From contig NW_019776045.1 in the NCBI RefSeq assembly GCF_001039355.2, forward strand, positions 10,374 through 74,373: a DNA stretch of 64,000 nucleotides, given 5' to 3'. Under the pieces are notes generated by a model. The model worked only from the letters and a program-made list of their open reading frames with translations, did no database searches and was not told the origin of the DNA. Below are positions 14,194 through 24,959 of this stretch, one piece after another; position 1 is the stretch's first letter; each line of letters starts with the position of its first letter. Origin of the DNA: Lingula anatina. Taxonomy: Eukaryota > Brachiopoda > Lingulata > Lingulida > Lingulidae. The translations under genes and the position numbers were made by a program.

Positions 14194-16025
14194 GTATCTT
14201 TGATATAACTCTCCGTCCACAAGAAAGACGTACATCAAACCCTGGTCGTATATTACTCTTGTCTCGGAATGCCTTTACTTCCTTTTGCAACATTTTCTGT
14301 TCCTCTAAGGACAGTGTCTTTGGCACTTCTGCAGTCACAATTTTGGGAAGAACAAACGTTTCCTGTCGTCTCACAGGTCCAGATTTTTCCGATCGAAAAG
14401 ATTTTTTCGAAGAGCGCGTGGAAGTTTGAGTCCCTTGTCGACTCAGTTGACTCACGCGACTGTTTTGGCGACTCCCCATCTTTGGGGTATCTAGTAAGAC
14501 GGGCATTTTGTCGTTGGCGTCTTCTGCGTAGTTGCTTATAAAAGTTGAAGTGCTGGAGAAACTGGAAGTCCTAGGTCGCAATTCGTTTTCTCTGAAAGAG
14601 TTTCGTAGAGATTCACTTAAGTCGTTGTCGTCGTTGTTTACTCCTGACGTTTGTTCAGAGTATTCCTGATGTCTTCCCGAAACTATAGGAAATCGCGCGC
14701 GGCTAAGTCTCGCAGAGCTGGAAGATGGCGTTCGGGTTAAAACGTCTCCATTCTCTGTTACTGTGACAGGTTCCGCGACACGTAGAGATGAAGAGGAAGA
14801 ACAATCTTCGGCTCTCCTTGTCCTCCCAGAACAGTTGCCTCCATCTTGCTGTTTAGCAGTTTGGTCAGCGGACAAATGCAAGTGGGGTCTGCGCGTTGCT
14901 GAGGCGCTGCTATTGTCCCCTTTCAGAACACCTGATGAAGCGGACATTGTTCTTTCATACGTAAACAACGCTTTTATTCAACTAATGCAATATGAGTTTT
15001 CGAGAACAGTACTGTTTTCTCGCTTGAATGTTTATGATATAGACGCCCTCATTGAAAGTTACAGACCTAGAATGCAAAGATCAACACAGGTACATATAGT
15101 TATTGTTGACAAATTTAAACTGGTTTCTTTGTAAAAGTTACGTGTAGCATTCGCCTTCGGTTAAGTTACACTAACATTACATTGTGATAGCCTTTCTGGT
15201 TTTATTTGTCGAAGATTATATTCCTTTCAAAGGAAATCGTTGGTGAAAAAATCCTAGTTACTTTTCACGGTTCTTTATTAAGAAAATATGTCGATTGGTT
15301 TAAAATAAGTTAGGACAGGTGCGCAGACAACTTGTTTTTACTAGTATGGACAAAATGCATCAGTGAAATTTTAGGTATAACTGTTTTGTTAACTTCAGAA
15401 AAAAATCAGCACCTAGTTATTACAATAATAACATCAACCGCCGGCCAAAATCATAGATATTGTACTATTTCCACATGTTTGTCTTTCAATTTATTTTCTT
15501 CAGGGAATCGGTTATTGATGCAGCCTCTGCCCGAGGTGAGCAGTCAGCTTACGTTCAAATATTTTTTGTGACAATAATTCCTTCAGGCATTCTGTCTAAA
15601 ATTAAAATGACGGATCAATGGTTCAAGAAAATATCACATTTTTATTATTTTAGTGTAACATAGCCAAAAAAACATACTTGCAAAAGTCTGATGTCATCTT
15701 TTTTTCTGAAAATTTGCCAGTAAAAACAAGTTTTATATTTGACGCACTACGTGGCACTACGAGTCAGACACAGCGTGAGAAATTCTGTAGAGTGCTAAGG
15801 TTATTTATCTTTTCAAAATTATTTTCTGTGTAAAAGGGCTATTTGGAAATCAACATTGTAACAAAAATATTGTTTGATTTGCAAAAATATTTACCGATCA
15901 AAAAATGAAGTTCAATTTTTGCGAAATCATTTGTAGAATCAAAATATTACGTTTCAGTACAGGTTTGTCTCTTTTGAGCCATCTTCTTATTTAAAATATT
16001 GTAACCGCTTAACTATCCTAATTCA

Positions 16026-16073
<48 letters not shown>

Positions 16074-19000
16074 GTTTTTAATACATGAGGGTTCTTACCT
16101 TCTCGTAGTAAACCATCCATTTTCTATAATCAACAAATATATCAAGAAATTTCAAGAGTTGTGGAGTAGATGATAACAGAAATCTGGGCCCTTGACTTTA
16201 AGCTTCGAAGTGTCTAGATACCCACTCTTTTGATAAAACATCTTCGCATGTTTCTTTCTTGCAGATACACTTCAATTTTGTGATCCTAGCATGAAGTCCG
16301 GTACATAAAAAAGGTAAAAATAAACAACAAGATCGTTATACATGTAGCAGGGATCTAGCCGTGTGTCCGTGTGTCTGGAAAACATGGTCGACAAGCTTTG
16401 CTTGGATGATGCCCGATTCGCTCATGTCCGTCGAATCCTGATCACCAACATGACGGCTTCAAACTCCCACCAGTTAAATTCTAAATTTCCCTGTGACTTT
16501 GTCAAGTTGTTCGTTCTCTAGTTGTCGACCTCAGCAAGTGTCCACCAACAATACATCGCATTAGCTAAATTCCAAACTAAAACAAAACAGAAGCTATATG
16601 TAATGATCCCTCATTGAAGACCGTAGCAAAAATGAAGACGTTGTTCCTCTTAAGATCGCCAATTTGCAGGATATCTTTTTCAAAGTGTCATCTTGTTTCC
16701 CTAGCGTTCATTTGCCGATCGATTTTGCCTCTCACATCAATGTATCGCTTCACTGGACGCGTAACGTTTCTCTTTGTAACTTTCCCTCTCAATGAAAGGG
16801 TCAGCAGCCAACGGCCTGTAATGTCAGGAACTCTGCTTCAACCCTCTATAGCTGAACTGTGATCTGCATATTTTGTTTCTTTTTACTCGCCATTAATTGT
16901 TTTATTCTGTGAGTTGAATTGAGCGTTAAATAATTTCACACGGATAACAAAGAAAAGCAATAATAAGCACAATATGATTTAAATCGCTTTTATGTAAACT
17001 CTAACGCGCGTGTGTCATAACTTTACCTCTGGGTTTTAGAAAGGCGTATTTTCCTAGCAGGGAAAATTAATACAGCGTGACAAAAAATCCTGTCAGGTTT
17101 TTTAATTATGTTATTGACTCAGGTATCAGTTTCAGCAAAACACACATTATATTTACACTGTATGTCGTGGTAAACGTAACCCCAAGGCATATCTTGAAGA
17201 CGTGATTATCTCAATCCATCACCCATAAACTATCAATATTTGCCAATTGGGTATCGTATTGAATGGAGCGTATCGGATAGCACACTCTTCACACATATAC
17301 TCAGGTTTAAACATAACATTCAAGAACCCTGCAATTGTATTGTAACAATTACGACAATATTGAGTTATAATGTATTATATATCCGCGGTTTATGTGTATG
17401 TGGCACTGTCGCCTGGAAGTTTTGCTTGAAACAGTGCGATTTGTAGACGTCTTTTTGCGCTTGGTCGTTTTCATTGTTTTAGAAAAGCCCCCATGTAAGC
17501 GCCATGAAAAATAAACTGCTAAACAAACTTGCTAGTGAATATAAGACAGATTGATTTTTTAATCAAAAATAAATTGTTTGAAAGCATAAGAGGAATGGAA
17601 TTTTTCAGTCCCTTTTTTATTTGCTAATCTATGACTCGACCTTGACATACTAAAATCTTAACCTCCTTTTATTAGAGGAGGAGGGGTGGCAAATTCGAGT
17701 GCACTCAGGGAGGTGAATAAAATCAGATATGGAAATGAATTTTAGGGGCTATCAAAGAAAAAATTATGATCGGGAAGACATTGTTTCGAATGAATGAAGA
17801 AGAAGTTTAAATTAGAAATTAACGGAAATAAAGGAAAAAGTGACGAAGCGTGATCAAAATGTTTATCATGGCGTATTTCGCGCCAATGATTCGCCTTTGA
17901 TTGTATTCACGTTCCATAATGAAATGCTTTCAATATCAATACAGAAATGGCTTGATTATGTAACTGAATAAAGGAACAAATCAATAACTAAACAATTTGA
18001 TAAATAAACAGCTCGATAAGTAAGTAAGTGAGTAAGTAAATGAAGATCAAACGGCAGCGTGGTCGTACATGTAATTTTGAGTTCTAGTAACTCACATTTT
18101 TACTTTGAAATATTCCTCAACAGGATAAAAACTTATACATGAATGTATATACCCACTTTACATAGCAAGCCTTGCCCAGTTTCGATAAATATTTTGATAA
18201 TACATTTTCCTCTAAATTAAAAGATTCTGCTTATGAATTTTAGTATACATTACCTTCGATAGTCGACCACCTCCGTTGTTTTCTTTATCAGGCTGTGCGG
18301 GATTTTCCTCGAGATTTACGTCAGATGGGAGTTCAAGTGAGGGAGAGTTCGTCTGCGTTTTTCTCTTCCGATTCCGGCGTGATATTCGACGCGAGGGGGA
18401 GCGAGGGAGTGAAGAATCGGACTCGAACCCAGGGGCATATCTGAAGTTTTCAGGAGCAACACGTACTTTTCCATCTTCTGGTGTGACGAGAGGAAAAACT
18501 GAAGAACTGGGATGTTTTATGTCTACATTTTCCTTATTAACCTTAGTGTCTTTAGCTTTGGGGAAGCGTTCCGGTTGAGAGAAATTGTATTTATTTCTCA
18601 AAAGTTCTCTTTTATTTCCAAAAGACTTTGATCTATAATTGTTCAAAGTACGTATCCTGCCACTGTCATTTTTACCGAAGTTGTCCCCGGGTCCAAAAGT
18701 GGTCGATTTTATCTCCCCGAGGCCCAGTGACCCCTCTGAATTCAACGCCACCCCGATAGATTTTTCTCCTGAGAAAGTTGAGCCATGTGTCTGCTTCTCC
18801 TCTTCAAATTCTCGTGATTTGGACTTCGATCTGTGCAGTACTGAGCCATTTTCGTTCCGCCTATTTGTACTCGACATTTCTTTGGGTCGCTGTTGTGCGT
18901 TTCTACTCCGTGTTGGAATTAGCTCGGGGACGGTAACCTTATTCTTTATCCCACCGCGTCTTGCAGCAGCGTTCTCACGGTTTTCACGGAGGTTTTCATG

Positions 19001-19222
19001 GCTTGATGTTAACTTTTTGTCCTCGTCCCCCACTTCCACATTTTGCTTAATATACACCATGCGACTTATAGTGTTAAAATTACAACCCTGGTAGTGATCA
19101 GGATGGGCATAGTACTCCAGTTGCGTTCCGAGGGGTACCCCGTCTAGATCGTCGAGTTTCCCCTTGGCAAGTTTGTCTCTTTCGTGCTTCTTTAACTGTT
19201 CCTCAAAACTGAAGCCGCTCAT
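1841..19222 (-). CDS. CNBD2: Cyclic nucleotide-binding domain protein, CNBD2-like (18 exons)
   Basis: Exons in gene order: 19222-18254, 16123-16099, 14931-14234, 13864-13791, 13265-13136, 12777-12703, 12260-12172, 11748-11675, 11411-11323, 5979-5825, 5612-5535, 5231-5171, 4770-4623, 3734-3640, 3310-3152, 2910-2698, 2396-2337, 2056-1841. All have AG/GT borders, all phases agree, and the sum is 1136 codons. Residues 1-565 are Ser/Arg/Lys-rich and look disordered. A helical segment (LFRRTIRIILHLQQWISA) follows. A cyclic-nucleotide-binding fold runs about 688-790, with VIIRQGHYAENFYFILSG and a phosphate-binding cassette FGELALLHHQLRNATV that keeps the Glu and Arg. A second, split fold starts at RGEVIVQDSSQSDWIYIIKS and resumes near 1045 after a Pro/Ser-rich insert of about 190 residues. 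Vertebrate CNBD2 is linked to sperm flagella and is roughly half this length. The start at MSGFSFEEQ and the joins of exons 1-3 are inferred from phase; the first coding exon could instead be 14968-14234, starting MSASSG. Confidence 0.88.
3800..4010. other. C-rich intronic stretch
   Basis: Inside a CNBD2 intron. It contains runs of C and CCACCC and the near-inverted words TTTAACACCCTG and GGGCAGGGGCCC. It may be a decayed short element, but I could not define ends. Confidence 0.25.
4963..5006. repeat. (CA)n microsatellite
   Basis: CA dinucleotide repeat with one interruption, inside a CNBD2 intron. Confidence 0.9.
7617..7658 (-). other. Possible alternative first exon of CNBD2
   Basis: An ATG at 7658 opens a 14-codon stretch (MSGVDLAALRKFVK) that ends at a strong donor (AAG|GTAAGA) in phase 0. 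It would join in frame to the exon at 5979, giving MSGVDLAALRKFVK-ELALLHH. That protein would lack the N-terminus and the first half of the cyclic-nucleotide fold. An upstream AG (ACTATAG) also makes it look like an internal exon. It is unsupported beyond phase and splice signals. Confidence 0.25.
8741..9085 (-). other. Poly(A)-tailed ORF fragment, possible retroposed sequence
   Basis: On the minus strand an open frame of about 95 codons (FERLDSILTQMGNNIQ, RGRGTNAILIGFI) runs straight into an A-tract of about 22 nt (plus strand 8780-8801). ORF plus terminal A-tract in an intron is typical of a retroposed cDNA or a LINE 3' end. I do not recognise the protein and found no target duplication. 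Confidence 0.3.
9362..9384. repeat. Poly-C tract
   Basis: Run of about 23 C followed by more C-rich sequence. Such runs recur in this assembly and are error-prone. Confidence 0.8.
10376..10640. repeat. Hairpin MITE, subfamily A, copy A2
   Basis: Starts GGTTCCCATGCC and ends GGGAATGGTCCC. The arms contain AAGCGGCTTAGATGTCTGGC and its reverse complement (GACATCTAAGCCGC), TTGCTTTTAGC versus a matching GATAGCAATTTAGTGAGAA, and GATCGATC at both ends. The central loop contains ACCCCCTAACAGC. It lies in the CNBD2 intron, about 40 bp from copy B1. Confidence 0.85.
10680..10914. repeat. Hairpin MITE, subfamily B, copy B1
   Basis: Outer arms CCATAGATTTTTAGATCGATC and AGATCGATCTAAATCTCTGG are inverted. 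Inside, the left half (GTCTCACTAGATAACTGTCAG, GGCTTAGGCGTCTGTCCCGC) does not pair with the right half (TGCCCGCTCGGCTGCC, GCAATTTAGCGTGAACCCCC). This differs from subfamily A. Confidence 0.85.
13676..13735. repeat. CRE-like minisatellite
   Basis: Nearly three tandem copies of a unit of about 21-24 bp, TGACGTCACATATATGTTAT then TGACGCCACATATATCATAT. The first copy contains a perfect TGACGTCA palindrome, the consensus CREB/ATF site. It sits in a CNBD2 intron about 55 bp downstream of an exon's donor. Confidence 0.6.
14150..14190. repeat. (CG)n/(CA)n tract
   Basis: CGCGCGCG followed by a CA repeat, shortly downstream of the donor of CNBD2 exon 3. Confidence 0.9.
14932..16098. other. CNBD2 intron 2
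   Basis: Non-coding apart from a possible alternative start (MSASSG at 14968, in frame with exon 3). A trinucleotide repeat lies at 16028-16072. Confidence 0.5.
16028..16072. repeat. (TTA)n microsatellite
   Basis: About 15 perfect TTA repeats in CNBD2 intron 2, close to the 25-nt micro-exon. Confidence 0.95.
16124..18253. other. CNBD2 intron 1
   Basis: About 2.1 kb of AT-rich sequence between the first long exon and a 25-nt micro-exon. I see no ORF, repeat family or RNA gene in it. Confidence 0.5.
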
Positions 19223-20556
19223 GATTACGTCGTGTTCAGTGATCCCTGAGAAACTGCGATATAACCTATTTGGAATGGAATACAAGGAATACAATTAACG
19301 TTACTACAGATCCCTGTCTATTCACTGACGATTGTGTATCCATTGTAAATTTCAGCTCCCAAGGGGGTGACACTGCAGCGTCCCAACACCCAACAGGAAT
19401 ACAATTAATGTTTCTAAAGCGTCCGATCCATTGATCTATGTGTTTCCATTGTTAATGTCAAATCCCAACGGGGTTGATTTTCAGTTATTACACGAATAGC
19501 GTTTATAATTTATACCACTGAGTAAAGACTAATGAAATGTTAACTTCGTGTTTCCATCGTAAATATTACATCTCAAAGAAGTGTGTCACTCCGTTGTCAA
19601 GGAATCTTTAAAACGTAACAATACTGCACGTGCGGGCCGCCCTGGTTCATTTAGACTCTAAAGACATTGATACACGATATGTTTCCACATTGAATAGATA
19701 ATATTCTATTGGATCTACATTGACATTTGTGATAAAAGGAAAGACGTTTTGAACTGTAGTTTTGAGGTATCTACAAATGACGAAGTCTCCTGAGTCGTCT
19801 TGGTGCATGAATGATGTGCGCTCAAGCAAACACGATCTATAGTTTTGACGCGTATCCTATGTACAGAGCACCGCGGTCTGATATTGAATCAGCTAGAAAA
19901 GGAGCCAAATTGGTATATGCGATTATCGTCTGCCAAAATGTACTGATTCACAAGTATCAAATGATTAATCACCAAGACCCCGTCGTTGAGGCGATGTTTA
20001 TGAGGTACGAGAATCTTGACCGACTTTGTTTGAAAACATTCCCGTATACTTGAGGCTTTATTTTTTGTCCACATGAGAGATACTCATCCCAGATTTTCAA
20101 TATTCACAGCAAATTGCCAAAGGGTTGTCATAGCAGCATAGAGAAAGTCCTCCTTGATTTTTCGATGAAGAAATTAATACTGTCACAGTCTATTTCACTA
20201 CAGCAGATATGTTTATACACGTCTTCATAATCAGCTCTTCTTCAACAGGGCAGTGCAATTTCAGTGCTTAATTATGTAACACGCTCAAACTTTCCATTTT
20301 CCTGACTCTCCTGTCCTGGACAAAAAATTAATCGATAAGTTCTCCTTCTGTTCTCTGTAACCCTTTACATAATCTTGTGTAGATAGTTTTGACGATCTCT
20401 TTTGTAATCTTCATCTATGTCTCAACTTAGCCCTATGTCGTATGGCGTTTTAAAACTGAGTATAAACGTACGTGCAGGCATCCTTGTTCTGAAACATCGT
20501 TCAACTCCCCGTCGCTATTTTTGATGGTGCCATGACACTGATCAGGGCTAAAGCTG

Positions 20557-20820
20557 TTACAACAACGATACAAGAGTGTTTTTCAATATTCTTGTTGCCA
20601 TGACAACAAGTTTGGTAACACGACCCCGGGTTACAAAGCGCGTCTGGATCTGCTTTCCTGAGTTTTTAACATTCGGTGGCTCGTTTTCTTTTTCCAGCGA
20701 TTTACTGTATCGACTGGATTTAGACGTAACAACGACTGAGATGTTGCGCAAGTTATTTTCAAAACAGGCAGAGTTCCTGCCTGAAAGTTTTAAATCAGAT
20801 GGACTAGGCTTTCTGTGCAT
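20557..20820 (-). CDS. Hypothetical ORF, possible upstream exon
   Basis: An open frame with a composition like the disordered N-terminus of the neighbouring CNBD2-like gene (SRYSKSLEKENEPPNVKN). It is preceded by an acceptor-like GTTTTACAG. I could not find a donor that joins it in phase to the exon at 19222, so it may be an unrelated or spurious ORF. No function can be assigned. Confidence 0.22.
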   Translation of the reverse strand: MHRKPSPSDLKLSGRNSACFENNLRNISVVVTSKSSRYSKSLEKENEPPNVKNSGKQIQTRFVTRGRVTKLVVMATRILKNTLVSLL

Positions 20821-21066
20821 GCTGTAAAACGTCTTTGTTGCTAATAAAATTTTACAGCAAAGCTAGATTTTTATTTGCAGTGGTATTAAGTGCAAATTGA
20901 TTAAAGCTCTTACAAAGACGCCTTAAGTAGGTTTTATTTTGAAGAAATACTTTCAAAGTAGTTAAATTTTCATCAGGATGGCTGCAACCCGCGGCTGCTT
21001 AGCGATGAAACGACGTTATTTATTAATACAGCGTGCCACAATAAAACACGGCTTAATTCGTTTTTC

Positions 21067-21075
21067 TATAAAAGC
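21067..21075 (+). promoter_or_regulatory. TATA-box-like site
   Basis: CTATAAAAG about 35 bp upstream of an open frame that begins near 21102. The match to a TATA box is good, but no gene has been established downstream. Confidence 0.3.
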
Positions 21076-21101
21076 GAGATTTCCGCTCATATTTTCGGCG
21101 T

Positions 21102-21416
21102 GTGAATGACAAAGGCCGACCCTGCCATCGCTACGCCATTCGATCCAAAGATCATCATCTGAAAGACCCTCTTTTGAAAGAGAACGGAGACCACAGAGCT
21201 TCCCTACCCATTATGAATGGTAAATATTTACCGATGTACTCTACTCACACTTCAGAGGCTATTTCAAGATCCCGAGCCTTGTATCAAAGGCGGACAGGTG
21301 TGACCAGGCGACTACTTGATATATATTCGATACATACATTCGATGAGGCGTTCCAAGTATTACAAGATTTGATTAAAGCTTTACTAATAGTTCTTACCTT
21401 TCAAAATTCTTTATAA
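21102..21416 (+). CDS. Hypothetical ORF, unrecognised
   Basis: An open frame beginning at a GTG codon, with no ATG until residue 38, and with coding-like composition (KGRPCHRYAIRSKDHHLKD). It contains a reasonable donor (AATG|GTAAAT, near 21220), so the first part could be an exon. A TATA-like box lies just upstream. I recognise no family and it may be chance. Confidence 0.2.
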   Translation: MNDKGRPCHRYAIRSKDHHLKDPLLKENGDHRASLPIMNGKYLPMYSTHTSEAISRSRALYQRRTGVTRRLLDIYSIHTFDEAFQVLQDLIKALLIVLTFQNSL

Positions 21417-21489
21417 CCGATGAATGGGAAATGGGGAGGGGGGGGGGGCGAATCCCTGTGACACGTTTATCAACTGCGATTACTCATCA

Positions 21490-21890
21490 TTTTTTTTATT
21501 GTTTATTTCCTTTTGGGAGTGGAGGGCGATTTTAAAATACTTGTATGATAGAAGATATCAGACTCGAGACCGTTTCGATTTCTTTGTTTTTATTTCACTT
21601 AATCCAGAGAGGAAAACATTGGTTAGTACTACGTAGATCAAAATATTATCGATTTGCGAATCTAACAGTGCTACATGTATCATAGCTGTTCTACCGTACA
21701 TCGTTTAAAAATATACACGGTTTATAAGGCAAGATAAGGAATATGTGTCAAAATCTAAACAAGAACCTCACAATTGATGAAAAAAGAGAAAAATATACAA
21801 TAGGGAATGCATTTTTCTTTGTATATAAAACAACACATTTGTATCGATGCACAGATATACTTGTCCACTGATGTTGAATATCTTCAGTAT
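21490..21890. repeat. Dispersed duplicate, copy 1 (pairs with 31315-31690)
   Basis: Shares a long, gapped match in the same orientation with 31315-31690. Anchors are TTTTATTTCACTTAATCCAGA, GATTTGCRAATCTAACAGT, CATGTATCATAGCTGTT versus TACTGTATCATAGTTGTT, and AATAGGGAATGCAT. It is non-coding. Confidence 0.7.
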
Positions 21891-22474
21891 ATTGTGTGGT
21901 ACACAATTCTTATGCTTATGTGTTAAACATTCAGAATTCTATGTAGAAAGGAGAACGCATATTGTCACAAAAAAATACTCTATTGCAGAAAATATGCTCT
22001 ATCACCTTGGCCTATTCAAATTTAAGTGATATTTTGTTTAGTGTTTCTCATTAGCAAAGAAAAAATAATACAAAACAACCATAAATGCATGTCACATGCG
22101 ATATAAATTGGCAAACATGTAGCTTTTTTAAAAAGTTGAAACTGTACAACAAGAAATATTTTCAGTCTTTTTAAACATACAGAAAAATAAAACATATTTC
22201 AAAATCAAGACTTGACAGTTACTGTAAGAGAGCCATTTTATCTTTCACAATAACTGATTAAAAATAATATACTATGTATATAAATATTGTACTAACATTC
22301 ACTGCATTAACAAACTTTTAAAGATCATATGCAGTGACTGACAATTGTAAAATAATAAAATTGCCAGAACATCTGTAGAAGTTCTGTGGCCCATTTTAAA
22401 CAGCTGATCACCTAGACATTGACATCCCTTGTAATACAACAGTTTACACAACAGAAATCTTGGAGATTCACCCT

Positions 22475-22670
22475 CTCAAACATCCTATCATACACCCTAC
22501 CACCCTGTCATACACTGCATATCTTACCAAACCATGTATCCTACGAAAACATGCCATGGCACATATCCTACCAATTAAACCATATCATGGCATATATATC
22601 CTATGAAACCATGTCATACTATACATCTTACAAAACCAATTCAAGGCGATTATCTTATGAAAATGTATGG
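22475..22670. repeat. Degenerate tandem repeat, unit about 35-40 bp
   Basis: Four to five imperfect units of the form CATATCCTACGAAACCATGTCA, for example ACCATGTATCCTACGAAAAC, CACATATCCTACCAATTAAA, ATATATCCTATGAAACCATG and ATACATCTTACAAAACCAAT. It lies downstream of the 467-residue gene. Confidence 0.6.
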
Positions 22671-23161
22671 TTATTTATATTCAGTCCAATTTTCATTCAT
22701 TACACAACAGCAGAGTTCTCAAAAATAATATCAGTACAAATTGAGAAAGTATTTCCATGGCATTTCTGTGTATCTGTAATGATAAATGATATGGCGCAGT
22801 CAATGTTAGTACTAATAAGTAGCCCTATGCCAACCGAACGCCAGCACAATTTTCAGCCAGTTCAGTAAAATTTTGTACATTTCTCCGGTTGCTGGCCTTG
22901 GATTCTGCTTTGAACAATTAAATTCTTAGGCCCCAGTGTCCTTGGCAACAAGAGTAAATTTTTGGTGCAGACTGAGTATTTGAATAAAGTGATACAGTAG
23001 TCATTCATATGATATGTTATATGACAAGTTGTGATCCTGTGCTTGATAATTATAAACTATGAAAATCACATCAACTGCTATTCATATTATGGTAGACTGT
23101 TAAACAAAATATTTACTGGCAAATTTCTTGTCAAAAAAATTCTCAAAATATATTTAAAAAG

Positions 23162-23167
23162 TTTATT
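23162..23167 (-). terminator. Candidate poly(A) signal of the 467-residue gene
   Basis: TTTATT on the plus strand (AATAAA on the coding strand), about 615 bp beyond the stop at 23781. It implies a long 3' UTR containing a hAT-like MITE. Confidence 0.35.
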
Positions 23168-23566
23168 TTTCAGATCATTCTGAATATAACTATAAGTCCT
23201 GCATCTCTCAGAAAAGGACCCATAAAGTACACAAATATATACTACTGATACATAAAACACGAGCACCCAAATTGCTCTTTTGTGTCACATTTGAACATTT
23301 GATCAATATCACCAAATAGCAAAAAAATATTACATCCTAACTGGTACAGAAAAACTCTACAATTAGCACCTGTAAACCCACCATGTTTAATCCTTAGAGG
23401 AGTTTTAACTTCCAGGGCTTCATCAACGGAGAATATTATACCAATAAGAAAATTGGTAAAAAAAAGTTCAACATTACTATAGAGACTTAACACATTTTTA
23501 GCAAATTCCATGAGGCATGACATAAAGACATCACAGGGCTTTGATCACATGACTGTCATGTCTGAT

Positions 23567-23730
23567 GTGAGCTCCGTAACTCGAAAGCAGCGTGAATTGC
23601 AACTGAGTGCAAGCATGGAGATTCGCCTATATTATATAACTTGGGATTTACTGGCCCCAAATAACGGCCTCGAAATGAAAGGTGATATCACTATCGCAAT
23701 TCTGTGATGCTTTCAAATTACCGAGCCCTG
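23567..23730. repeat. hAT-like MITE, copy C1
   Basis: Inverted ends GAGCTCCGTAACTCGAAAGC and, on the opposite strand, CAGGGCTCGGTAATTTGAAA. The internal block ATAACTTGGGATTTACTGGC, GGCCTCGAAAT is shared with copy C2 at 40695-40848. A 13-bp direct repeat CTGATGTGAGCTC overlaps both ends. It lies in the presumed 3' UTR of the 467-residue gene. Confidence 0.65.
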
Positions 23731-23780
23731 ATGTGAGCTCTGGAGGTAAATGGGGGAGGGGGGGCTTTATAAGAAAATTG

Positions 23781-24808
23781 TTACAATATTGTACAGCTCT
23801 CGTCTACCACTGGCACTGGGGGAAGAACTTCTGCCGGGGGCTCTGTGTAGGTGCCTGCCAGGTATACTCTGAAATAGGAAAGATCTGATAATTTAAAATA
23901 ATCATTTCAAGCACATGATGTAATATTAGAGTGCATTACCATAGATTTAGATCGATCCACCTAGACTGACCTAACTCCCTGGGGGTTCAGGCTAAATTGA
24001 TGTCAGCCGAGCATGCACAGTAGTTAATTACCCCCTTACAGCTTTTAGTATGCGGGACAGACGCTTAAGCCAGCTAAGCGGACAGTAATCTAGTGAGACT
24101 CTCCACAGATTTTAGATCGATCTAAAATCTGTGGGAATGGGGTCTTAGAAATTATACGGTGCTTTTCCTGGGAGGGTACACAGGCTGTCCAAAATTACCA
24201 ACTGTAATTTCTTACAAAATTTCAGGGAATCCAAGTATGCCTGAAGGCATAATATTTCCAAAAAAAATCCATAAGCCATCCAGCCATCTTTGAAATATAG
24301 GTGATCCAGCGATGCTGGGGCCATCCAAATGACGGCTGGATGGTTTGCTGGGAAAACCCCTGATGTAATATCAACCCAGTGGCTTATTTCATGAAAAGAT
24401 TTCAGACTGAAAATGGGCCAAAACTTCCAGGTCAAATAATTATACTTTTACCTAAATAAACTGTGGTCCAATTAAATAAAACATTGTGCTTGTTTAAAAA
24501 CAGAATAGATAAAACTAATGTCTCAGAATAATACTTTATCTAGGTGAATTGCTGTTAATTTATTTCACAATGGACCAATATATTTGTTTTAAAAAGTCCT
24601 TTTGTCAAATAACTCCCTGGCGTATTGTACCAACTGTACTTCTCAATGAGAATTCCTTACATGATGAAATCTGTTTTCACCCATTACAGTAGCTGTTGCT
24701 CAAAACATCAATTGCATCACTAACTTTCGTGCCCTCTCCCCCATCTATCCTTTCTCTCATTTATACTGTTCTCAAACATTGAACTTTTTCCTTTTTTGCC
24801 CTTTTTTT

Positions 24809-24852
<44 letters not shown>

Positions 24853-24906
24853 CTCTCTCTTTGTCTCTCTCACACACTCTCTCTCTCTCTCTCTCATACA
24901 CGCACA

Positions 24907-24959
<53 letters not shown>

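Larger units (their letters stand above)
19223..21480. other. Region upstream of the CNBD2-like gene
   Basis: It holds the presumed 5' UTR and promoter of the CNBD2-like gene and two doubtful ORFs (20557-20820 minus, 21102-21416 plus). No transposon was recognised. The frame of the first CNBD2 exon stays open up to 19294, so a further upstream exon is possible. Confidence 0.4.
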